The position numbers and the translations under genes are program-made. A stretch of 7,914 bases of DNA, from positions 1-7,914 of the forward strand of contig CAJTZE010000070.1 in NCBI GenBank assembly GCA_910584265.1, given 5' to 3'. The stretch is from an uncultured Dorea sp. GTDB taxonomy: Bacteria; Bacillota; Clostridia; Lachnospirales; Lachnospiraceae. A model generated the notes under the pieces. The model was not told the origin of the DNA. It did no database searches and was given only the letters and a program-made list of their open reading frames with translations. Of the stretch, positions 1 to 5,559 are shown one piece after another; within the stretch, counting starts at the first letter, position 1; each line of letters starts with the position of its first letter.

Positions 1-49
1 GGTTCAAGGTTTTATAGTATCAAGCATTTCTACATGCTCATGAATAATT

Positions 50-316
50 CAGGCTTATGGTGAGATTGCCGGGAAAATAGCAGACCGGATGGGGAGGGAA
101 AGAATGTCTGCCCAGGCTGTGGGCGGTGCTGTCGGCCATAATCCGATTTCCATTATTATTCCCTGCCATCGTGTAGTGGGAGCGGGCGGAAGCCTGACCG
201 GATATGCAGGAGGGCTTGATAAGAAAATCATGCTTTTGGAGCATGAAGGCGCGGACCTGCCGGGCATGTTCCTGCCGTCTGAAAAACCGGGAGCCTGCAG
301 CGTCTCTCATCCTTAA
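50..316 (+). pseudogene. ogt: 5'-truncated O6-alkylguanine-DNA alkyltransferase (Ogt/MGMT) remnant
   Basis: The reading frame contains the Ogt/MGMT C-terminal domain: AYGEIAGKIADRMG, then SAQAVGGAVGHNPIS, the active-site motif PCHRV with the alkyl-accepting cysteine, then GSLTGYAGG. In intact family members this domain transfers an alkyl group from O6-methylguanine in DNA to that cysteine in a suicide reaction. The frame is closed upstream by a TGA at 41-43. Bases 1-49 encode nothing like the missing part of the family, which is an N-terminal ribonuclease-like domain plus the start of the DNA-binding domain, roughly 80-100 residues. Homology begins abruptly near 53. An internal ATG at 89 could start a 75-residue product, but it has no good ribosome binding site and would lack part of the DNA-binding helix-turn-helix. 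The stop at 314 follows a normal C-terminal tail. I read it as a decayed 5'-deleted gene. The window edge prevents telling whether an insertion or a deletion removed the front. Confidence 0.75.
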
Positions 317-511
317 GAAAACGGTTGAAGGATGGGATGGAAACAGATTGAGGTTAACGATAAGTTAATCATATTTGAATCCATACCGGTTTCTAGTTTC
401 TTATAGAATGTATTTAAAAGAAAATATTAGTCAGCTTGGTAAATCGAAATAAGTACTACAATTGGTAGCAGGCAATTAAAATAGGTGTGTAATGGAAAGG
501 AGATATAATGT

Positions 512-852
512 ATGCCGCAGACAATACAGAGTTTAATGGAGCAGTATATTTCTGAAATTAAAAAATATATGGTTCACATTTGTAAAAAGTGATTCTATAT
601 GGTTCTTATGCAAGAGGAGATTTCAGTTCAGATTCAGATGTGGATATTATGATATTGCTTGATATACCAGATTTAGATATAAAGGCATACAGCCAGAAGC
701 TTTCTTATATGACTTATGATTTTAATTTGGATAATGATCTTGATATAAAGCCGATGGTCAAGAGTGAGGAGCATTTTAAAAAATGGATTGCAGAGTATCC
801 ATTCTATGCAAATATCCATAAAGAAGAGATGATTTTATATGGAGCAGTCTAA
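512..852 (+). pseudogene. Frameshifted MNT-type nucleotidyltransferase (MntA-like antitoxin)
   Basis: From 589 the frame encodes a minimal nucleotidyltransferase domain, with the signature GSYARG followed by DSDVDIMI (the metal-binding DxD) and the family ending FYANIHKEEMILYGAV. MNT proteins of this class pair with HEPN toxins and can neutralise them by AMPylation. The original start is probably ATG 512, preceded by AAAGGAG at 496-502. It encodes MPQTIQSLMEQYISEIKKY and then runs out of frame to a TGA at 590-592. Shifting one base in the A-run at 560-565 restores the expected KIYGSHL, but the next codon in that frame is TAA (583-585), where lysine would be expected before VILYGSYARG. The gene therefore carries a one-base deletion and a nonsense change. 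GTG 589 could begin an 87-residue fragment, but it has no ribosome binding site and lacks the N-terminal helix. It overlaps the HEPN remnant by 14 bases, as intact pairs often do. Family assignment is firm; the identity of the lesions is inferred. Confidence 0.8.
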
Positions 853-986
853 AGAAGATATAGGGACACGAAAAGATTTATGATGATTTCTATATTGCGA
901 GCAGGCAAGAGTCCGAGCGGCAAGTTGCGGAGGCTGATGAATTTATACGATTAGTTGAACAATATTGTGAGGAACGGATTGCATAA
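839..986 (+). pseudogene. Internally deleted HEPN-domain protein (HepT-like toxin) remnant
   Basis: ATG 839 lies inside the end of the MNT gene and begins MEQSKEDIGTRKDL, matching the typical start of HEPN partners of MNT proteins, then meets TGA at 881-883. In another frame, 879-986 encodes YDDFYIASRQESERQ and continues to VEQYCEERIA-stop, which matches the C-terminal end of the same family (the SDYDDFYIAS region and the last helix). The family is normally about 130 residues. Only about 14 N-terminal and 35 C-terminal codons remain, so about 80 codons are gone, including most of the helical bundle and the RNase motif region. The two parts meet at about 876-887 in a GAT/TTATGATGAT context, which could reflect deletion between short repeats. 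With the neighbouring MNT gene this was once a HEPN/MNT toxin-antitoxin pair. It cannot encode a working toxin now. Confidence 0.72.
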
Positions 987-1047
987 ACTGAAAAATGAGG
1001 TTTTGTATGAGGACGGGAGCACGGTTTACATCAGATTTATAGAGTAA
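955..1047 (+). other. Short unassigned open frame, possible gene-end fragment
   Basis: Between the HEPN remnant and the activase gene one frame stays open from TTG 955 to TAA 1045-1047. Its last 19 codons read LKNEVLYEDGSTVYIRFIE, which looks like a genuine protein C-terminus (beta-strand-like, charged). It overlaps the end of the HEPN remnant in a different frame and has no ribosome binding site. I do not recognise the family. It may be the tail of a gene whose front was deleted, or chance. No function is proposed. Confidence 0.2.
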
Positions 1048-1059
1048 AAGGATAATATA

Positions 1060-1968
1060 ATGAAGAATATTACAAATATACAGAAGTTTTCTGTTCATGA
1101 CGGAGACGGCATCCGCACTTCTGTTTTTTTCAAGGGATGTCCCCTGCGGTGTGAGTGGTGCCATAATCCGGAGACTCAGCGGTACGAGAGGGAGATGCAG
1201 TTTGATTCAGGAAGGTGCACAGGCTGCGGCGCCTGCGTGAAGGCCTGTCCCAGTAAGGCTCTTAGCATGAAGGAAGGGAAACCGATACTGGATAAGAAGG
1301 CCTGCGTTTTATGCGGGAAATGTGAGAACTTCTGTCCGGCCAGACTGCGTGAGATCATCGGCCGTGAATATACGGTGAAGGAGCTTGCGAAGGAGCTTAT
1401 GAAGGATCAGATGTTTTACGAGGAGTCCGGCGGGGGAGTGACCTTTTCCGGCGGGGAAGTTATGGCGGCGGATATGGACTATGTCCTGGCGGCCGCGAAG
1501 GAGCTGAGCCGTCAGGATGTAACGCTGACCATTGACACCTGCGGGTATGTCCCTTATGAGAGATTTCAGCAGCTTCTTCCTTATGTAGATACATTTCTGT
1601 ATGATGTGAAGGTTATGGATCCGGAGCTTCATAAGAAATATATTGGAGTGGATAATGAGCTGATTCTGGAGAATCTGGTGCGTCTTGCCAGGGATGGTGC
1701 CAGAATTTACATACGGATTCCAGTCATTAAAGAAGTAAATGGTAATGAGAAGAATATGAAAGAGACGGTCAGTTTTCTAAGGGAACGGAATATCCATCCA
1801 GCTAAGATCAATCTGCTGCCCTATCATGATACAGGAAGCGGCAAATATCAGAAACTGGATATGGAATATAAGGGAACAGATTTACATGCACCGGGCAGAG
1901 AAGAGCTGGAGGAGTTTGTCCAGATCTTTATTGAGGCCGGGTTTGCAGACACAAAAATAGGAGGGTAA
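1060..1968 (+). CDS. hypE: Glycyl radical enzyme activase (radical SAM, PflA family, HypE-like)
   Basis: This cytoplasmic, oxygen-sensitive radical SAM enzyme uses S-adenosylmethionine and a [4Fe-4S] cluster to abstract a hydrogen from the glycine of its partner glycyl radical enzyme, encoded four bases downstream. The radical SAM motif CxxxCxxC is at Cys27, Cys31 and Cys34 (GCPLRCEWCHNPE). A two-cluster ferredoxin insert follows: Cys53/56/59/63 and Cys82/85/88/92. The SAM-binding GGE lies at 131-133 in GGGVTFSGGE. The length of 302 residues is normal for the ferredoxin-containing activases and longer than PflA, which lacks the insert. The start ATG 1060 has AGGA at 1049-1052 with a 7-base spacer, and the protein begins with the usual NIQKFSVHDGDGIRTSVFFKGC. 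No clear promoter was found upstream, where sequence is decayed. The hypE symbol rests on pairing with the HypD-like enzyme; it is unrelated to hydrogenase maturation HypE. The activase class is nearly certain. Confidence 0.93.
   Translation: MKNITNIQKFSVHDGDGIRTSVFFKGCPLRCEWCHNPETQRYEREMQFDSGRCTGCGACVKACPSKALSMKEGKPILDKKACVLCGKCENFCPARLREIIGREYTVKELAKELMKDQMFYEESGGGVTFSGGEVMAADMDYVLAAAKELSRQDVTLTIDTCGYVPYERFQQLLPYVDTFLYDVKVMDPELHKKYIGVDNELILENLVRLARDGARIYIRIPVIKEVNGNEKNMKETVSFLRERNIHPAKINLLPYHDTGSGKYQKLDMEYKGTDLHAPGREELEEFVQIFIEAGFADTKIGG
1959..1965 (+). promoter_or_regulatory. Ribosome binding site of hypD, embedded in the end of the activase gene
   Basis: AGGAGGG is a near-perfect Shine-Dalgarno sequence, 7 bases before ATG 1973. 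Its bases also form the last glycine codons (GGA GGG) of the activase, and the tandem stop TAATAA fills the spacer. This fixes the start of the large enzyme and suggests that its translation is coupled to that of the activase but strongly boosted, as expected for a substrate enzyme needed in excess of its activator. Confidence 0.85.
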
Positions 1969-1972
1969 TAAC

Positions 1973-4351
1973 ATGGCAAAACTGCGTGGTATGAATGAGA
2001 GAATTCAGAAGCTCCGTGAGGTGAGTGTGACAACACCAGTCCATATTGATCTGGAAAGGGCAAAGATTGAGACAGATTTCTACAAAGAGAATGATGGAAA
2101 ATACTCCATTCCGGTTATGAGAGCAATGGTTTTGAAGGAATATTTTTCCAATAAGACGCTGTATCTGGGAGACGGCGAGCTGATCGTGGGGGAGAAGGGG
2201 AAAGACCCGCAGGCGTCTCCTACATTTCCGGAACTCTGCTGTCACAGCGTAGAGGATATGGTGGTTATGAGCGAGCGCGAGCTGGTGTCCTTTAAGACGA
2301 CAGAGGAGGACAGAAAGCTCCAGGCAGAGGAGATTATCCCTTACTGGACAGGAAGAAGCATGAGGGAGAAGATTCTTGAAAGGATGACGCCGGAGTGGAA
2401 GGAATGCTACAGCGCCGGCATGTTTACCGAGTTTATGGAGCAGAGAGGACCGGGACATACCTGTGGCGGCGGGCAGGTATTTACGACGGGATATCTGGAT
2501 TATAAAGAGAAGATTAAGAGAACTATGGATGCGCTGGATTATATGAACGATCCGGATGCGGTAAATAAATGCGAAGAGCTAAAGGCGATGGATATTTCCT
2601 GCGATGCTGTGATCATCCTTGGAGAGCGTTATCGTAAGCTTGCCCTTGAAATGGCAGAAAAAGAGGAGAATGAGACCAGAAAGGCAGAGCTTCTGCAGAT
2701 TGCGGCGAACCTTGAGGTGGTTCCGGCCCATAAGCCACAGACATACTGGCAGGCAATCCAGCTGTATTGGTTTACACACCTTGCAGTTACAACCGAGCTG
2801 AATCCTTGGGATGCATTCAGCCCGGGAAGGCTTGACCAGCACTTGAACCCATATTATGAGAGAGACATGGAGGCGGGCATTCTGGATGATGAGAAAGCGC
2901 TGGAGCTATTAGAGTGTCTGTGGGTGAAGTTTTACAATCAGCCGGCGCCGGTTAAGGTCGGCATTACACTGAAAGAAAGCGCTACCTATACGGATTTTGC
3001 AAATATCAATACAGGCGGTGTGACTCCGGACGGACGCAGCGGTGTAAATAATGTAAGCTACCTGATTCTAGACTGCATGGATGAGATGAAGCTGGTTCAG
3101 CCGAACTCTAATGTAACCATCAGCAAGAAGACGCCTGCCAAGTTCCTAAAGAGAGCCTGCGAGGTGTCCAGAAAGGGCTGGGGACAGCCTGCATTTTATA
3201 ACACAGAGGCGCAGATCATGGAGCTTGTGAATGCCGGGAAGAGTCTGGAGGATGCGAGGCGCGGCGGCTCATCCGGATGTGTAGAGACCGGGGCATGGGG
3301 AAGCGAGGCATATATTCTTACCGGATATCTGAATATCCCGAAGGTGTTCCAGCTGACATTATTTAACGGATTTGATGCGTATTCCGGCAAGCAGATCGGG
3401 CTGGAGCTTGGATATGCGAAGGACTTTAAGACATACGACGAACTGTGGGAAGCCTTTGAGAAACAGCTGGAGCATATTGTGAATATTAAGATCCGCGGCA
3501 ATCATGTGATCGAGAAACTGTATGCGCAGGAAATGCCGGCACCTTGTCTATCTGTTGTGACAAATGACTGTATTTCCAATGGGAAGGATTACAATGCAGG
3601 CGGCGCAAGATACAATACCTGTTATATCCAGGGGGTAGGTATCGGTACGGTTACCGACTGTCTTGCAGCTGTAAAATACAATGTATATGACAAGAAGAAC
3701 TTCACGATGGAAGAGTTGATTGAGGCGATGGAGCATAACTATGAGGGGTATGATAGGATCTACCGTATGGTTCATGATAAGACTCCGAAATACGGTAATG
3801 ACGATGATTATGCCGATGATATTATGCAGGATGTATTTGAACTGTACAGAAGTACGATAACAGGCCGTCCGAATATGAAGGGCGGAAAGTACGGCGTGGA
3901 TATGCTTCCGACTACCTGCCATGTATACTTCGGCGATGTGATCCTTGCAACACCAAATGGAAGAAAGGCTCACAAGCCGGTATCCGAGGGCATTTCCCCG
4001 GAGAAATCAGCAGATACCAACGGGCCGACAGCGGTTATTAAGTCCTGTGCAAAGATGGATCATCTTGCAACAGCCGGGACACTTCTGAACCAGAAGTTTA
4101 CGCCGGACGTGGTTGCGGGCGAAGAGGGGCTTGACCATATGGCCAGCCTGATCCGTTCTTACTTTTCTATGGACGGACATCACATTCAGTTTAATGTGAT
4201 TGACAGGCAGACGCTGGTTGAGGCGCAGAAGAATCCAGAGGAATATAAGGATCTGATCGTGCGTGTTGCCGGATACAGCGATTTCTTCCGCAACCTGGAT
4301 AAACCGCTGCAGGATGAGATTATTGAGCGTACAGAGCAGTCGTTCAATTAG
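1973..4351 (+). CDS. hypD: Glycyl radical enzyme, probable trans-4-hydroxy-L-proline dehydratase (HypD)
   Basis: A full-length glycyl radical enzyme of 792 residues. It has a pyruvate-formate-lyase-like N-terminal domain, the active-site loop SSGCVETGAWG with the thiyl cysteine Cys436 and catalytic Glu438, and the C-terminal radical loop VRVAGYSD with Gly767. The GCVETG loop with AYILTGYLNIPK behind it is typical of hydroxyproline dehydratases and unlike CutC or glycerol dehydratase (GCVEP). From memory of the Clostridioides difficile HypD structure, substrate-pocket residues His160, Asp278, Ser334, Phe340, Tyr450 and Thr645, plus Cys434, Glu436 and Gly765, each have an identical counterpart here at a constant offset of two (His162, Asp280, Ser336, Phe342, Tyr452, Thr647). 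The expected reaction is radical dehydration of trans-4-hydroxy-L-proline to pyrroline-5-carboxylate in the cytoplasm. It follows its activase by four bases. ProC, its usual neighbour, is absent from the window. Related enzymes acting on the D-isomer or cleaving the C-N bond remain possible. Confidence 0.85.
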   Translation: MAKLRGMNERIQKLREVSVTTPVHIDLERAKIETDFYKENDGKYSIPVMRAMVLKEYFSNKTLYLGDGELIVGEKGKDPQASPTFPELCCHSVEDMVVMSERELVSFKTTEEDRKLQAEEIIPYWTGRSMREKILERMTPEWKECYSAGMFTEFMEQRGPGHTCGGGQVFTTGYLDYKEKIKRTMDALDYMNDPDAVNKCEELKAMDISCDAVIILGERYRKLALEMAEKEENETRKAELLQIAANLEVVPAHKPQTYWQAIQLYWFTHLAVTTELNPWDAFSPGRLDQHLNPYYERDMEAGILDDEKALELLECLWVKFYNQPAPVKVGITLKESATYTDFANINTGGVTPDGRSGVNNVSYLILDCMDEMKLVQPNSNVTISKKTPAKFLKRACEVSRKGWGQPAFYNTEAQIMELVNAGKSLEDARRGGSSGCVETGAWGSEAYILTGYLNIPKVFQLTLFNGFDAYSGKQIGLELGYAKDFKTYDELWEAFEKQLEHIVNIKIRGNHVIEKLYAQEMPAPCLSVVTNDCISNGKDYNAGGARYNTCYIQGVGIGTVTDCLAAVKYNVYDKKNFTMEELIEAMEHNYEGYDRIYRMVHDKTPKYGNDDDYADDIMQDVFELYRSTITGRPNMKGGKYGVDMLPTTCHVYFGDVILATPNGRKAHKPVSEGISPEKSADTNGPTAVIKSCAKMDHLATAGTLLNQKFTPDVVAGEEGLDHMASLIRSYFSMDGHHIQFNVIDRQTLVEAQKNPEEYKDLIVRVAGYSDFFRNLDKPLQDEIIERTEQSFN

Positions 4352-4365
4352 GAAGGAGCCGGATT

Positions 4366-4764
4366 ATGGATTCTGATATTTTAAAAAAAGTACAGGAGCG
4401 GTTTGCAAAGGATCGTTTTGCTACGGATAACGGAGCCGTCATTGAGGAAGTCAGGGACGGCTATGCAAGGGTCGTGATGGAATTGGATGAGCATCATTAC
4501 AATGCAGTCGGAGGCGTGATGGGAGGCGCAATTTTTACGATTGCAGATTTTGCTTTTGCCGCGGCCTCGAACTGGCAGGGAAAGGTGGTGGTATCCCAGA
4601 CAGCCCAGATTACTTATCTGGGGAAAGTAAAGGGAAAGAGGATGATTGCCGAGGCAAAACAGGTGAAGGACGGAAGGTCTATGTGCTATTATGTGATCGA
4701 GGTGAAGGATGAGCTTGGGAATCAGGCGGCACATGTAACGTCCAGCGGATTTCATGTGGGGTAA
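4366..4764 (+). CDS. PaaI-family hotdog-fold thioesterase
   Basis: The 132-residue length and single hotdog domain fit the PaaI/YbgC-type acyl-CoA thioesterases, which hydrolyse CoA thioesters in the cytoplasm as homotetramers. The core motif is HYNAVGGVMGGAIFTIADFAFA at residues 44-65 (Asn46, Gly53-Gly54, Asp61), equivalent to the HNxxGxxHGGxxFTLAD of PaaI. The position of the HGG histidine is Met52 here, as in other Firmicute members I recall. The later strand SQTAQITYLGKVKGKRM is the usual second hotdog motif. The gene starts 14 bases after the glycyl radical enzyme with a strong AGGAAGGAG site, so it is almost certainly cotranscribed with it. No CoA thioester is known in the hydroxyproline-to-proline route, so its role is open: a housekeeping or proofreading thioesterase, or a hint that the pathway continues to an acyl-CoA. 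Family certain, substrate unknown. Confidence 0.88.
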   Translation: MDSDILKKVQERFAKDRFATDNGAVIEEVRDGYARVVMELDEHHYNAVGGVMGGAIFTIADFAFAAASNWQGKVVVSQTAQITYLGKVKGKRMIAEAKQVKDGRSMCYYVIEVKDELGNQAAHVTSSGFHVG

Positions 4765-4791
4765 CCAGCTGGAAAACTGCATCAGACATAA

Positions 4792-4819
4792 AAGGACTGC
4801 GTCGTGAGGCGCAGTTCTT
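4792..4819 (-). terminator. Probable intrinsic terminator of the NUDIX gene, possibly bidirectional
   Basis: A 10-base-pair stem (AAGGACTGCG with CGCAGTTCTT, one G-U pair in the plus-strand RNA) closes an 8-base loop between the convergent thioesterase and NUDIX genes. Read on the minus strand it is followed by TTTTATGT, a modest U-tract, so it fits termination of the NUDIX transcript about 35 bases past its stop. On the plus strand the following bases, TTCTTCCTGT, are less U-rich, but the same hairpin may help end the upstream operon. Confidence 0.6.
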
Positions 4820-4852
4820 CCTGTCCGGAGGCGTGTTTGCTCAGGCATCGGT

Positions 4853-5374
4853 TTAGAAATGATAGGTTTCATGCTCCATATCGTAGTACTCCCGCTTGTT
4901 CAGCCAGTGCAGGAGAAACCGCTCTGCAAGGCAGTCGTGGTAGATGGCTTCCCTTGATTCCTCTGGGGTGTACCATGCGGCGTGATCGACCTCCGGGGTT
5001 ACACCGCTTAAATCATCGGAATCTGCCATGCAGGCAAAATTCAGCATCAGGGTATTACTTTTTTCATAGTATTCACTCCGATTGAAGCAGCAGCTTATGA
5101 CATTCAGGCCGATTTCCTCACGGACTTCCCGCCTTAAGGCGTGCTCGGCGTATTCTCCCTTATTCACGTATCCGGCCACTAAGATATTGCGGTCCTTTCC
5201 GTACTGCTTGATCAGCAGAAGTCTCTTAGCATCCGGCGTGTAGACGATGGTGCTTATGGCTGTATTAAATGTCGGGAAACGGAAGGCCTTACAGGTTTCG
5301 CAGTAAGGGATGTCTCCTTCGTTTTCTAAATGCTTCTTTATTAATCTGGTTCCGCATTCTGTACAATATGGCAT
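4853..5374 (-). CDS. Zinc-ribbon NUDIX hydrolase
   Basis: NUDIX enzymes cleave nucleoside diphosphates linked to another moiety, using metal held by the NUDIX box. The box here is complete at residues 67-89: Gly67, Glu73, REV at 81-83, EE at 85-86, Gly88, Leu89. The N-terminus carries a zinc ribbon with Cys4, Cys7, Cys25 and Cys28 (CTECG and CETC). That order of zinc ribbon then NUDIX resembles NADH pyrophosphatase NudC, but the NudC signature SQPWPFPxS after the box is absent (SEYYEKSNTLM stands there), and the large NudC N-terminal domain is missing (173 residues against about 260). The substrate is therefore unknown. I chose ATG 5374 because GGAGG lies 8 bases before it and the protein then begins MPYCTECG. 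A longer start at 5422 would place its ATG upstream of the predicted transcript start. It has its own promoter, divergent from the methyltransferase. Confidence 0.88.
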   Translation of the reverse strand: MPYCTECGTRLIKKHLENEGDIPYCETCKAFRFPTFNTAISTIVYTPDAKRLLLIKQYGKDRNILVAGYVNKGEYAEHALRREVREEIGLNVISCCFNRSEYYEKSNTLMLNFACMADSDDLSGVTPEVDHAAWYTPEESREAIYHDCLAERFLLHWLNKREYYDMEHETYHF

Positions 5375-5382
5375 GGCTTTTT

Positions 5383-5387
5383 CCTCC
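5383..5387 (-). promoter_or_regulatory. Ribosome binding site fixing the NUDIX start
   Basis: GGAGG on the minus strand, 8 bases upstream of ATG 5374. It selects this start over the in-frame ATG at 5422, which has no comparable site. Confidence 0.8.
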
Positions 5388-5412
5388 GTAAATTGCTTTT
5401 TATCTGTCTGAT

Positions 5413-5441
5413 AATATACCATTCTTTCCTAAAAACCGCAA
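5413..5441 (-). promoter_or_regulatory. Sigma-70/SigA-type promoter for the NUDIX gene
   Basis: On the minus strand a TTGCGG -35 box (5436-5441), a 17-base spacer and a TATATT -10 box (5413-5418) lie about 40 bases before the NUDIX start. Transcription would begin near 5405, giving a leader of about 30 bases that contains the GGAGG. Spacing and -10 are near consensus. Confidence 0.65.
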
Positions 5442-5459
5442 TGCAGAAGGGGATTTTCG

Positions 5460-5488
5460 TTGCGGCAGATGAAGATGCCTGATATACT
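5460..5488 (+). promoter_or_regulatory. Sigma-70/SigA-type promoter for the methyltransferase gene
   Basis: TTGCGG (-35, 5460-5465), a 17-base spacer and TATACT (-10, 5483-5488) predict a start site near 5495. This falls on the upstream in-frame ATG (5494), which argues that translation really begins at 5560. The -35 box is identical to that of the opposing promoter and inverted relative to it, with 18 bases between them. Confidence 0.65.
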
Positions 5489-5547
5489 AATGGATGGAGG
5501 CTGTTTTGGCCCATACCCGGCAGAATCCGGGATTTAGAACGAAATAT

Positions 5548-5552
5548 GGGAG
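5548..5552 (+). promoter_or_regulatory. Ribosome binding site deciding the methyltransferase start
   Basis: GGGAG sits 7 bases before ATG 5560. The upstream in-frame ATG at 5494 has no Shine-Dalgarno and coincides with the predicted transcription start. Confidence 0.65.
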
Positions 5553-5559
5553 TCTGTGT

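Noticed and set aside
371..411. Small dyads (TTCTA/TAGAA and similar) after the ogt remnant as a terminator
   Set aside because: Stems are about 5 base pairs, AT-rich and without a U-tract, so they are not convincing.
435..465. Possible promoter TTGGTA with TACAAT upstream of the MNT remnant
   Set aside because: The spacer is only 15 bases and both boxes are imperfect, so I could not support it.
560..592. Programmed frameshift in the MNT gene at the A-run
   Set aside because: Even after a shift the next in-frame codon block contains TAA at 583-585, so recoding would not give a full protein; decay is simpler.
943..1164. Minus-strand open frame opposite the start of the activase gene
   Set aside because: It overlaps a certain gene, has no recognisable domain, and composition fits an antisense shadow.
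3548..3973. 141-codon minus-strand open frame inside hypD
   Set aside because: It lies wholly opposite conserved glycyl radical enzyme sequence and shows no family features.
4381..4872. 163-codon minus-strand open frame opposite the thioesterase
   Set aside because: It overlaps both the thioesterase and the terminator region and has no domain; the plus-strand hotdog protein is clearly the real gene.
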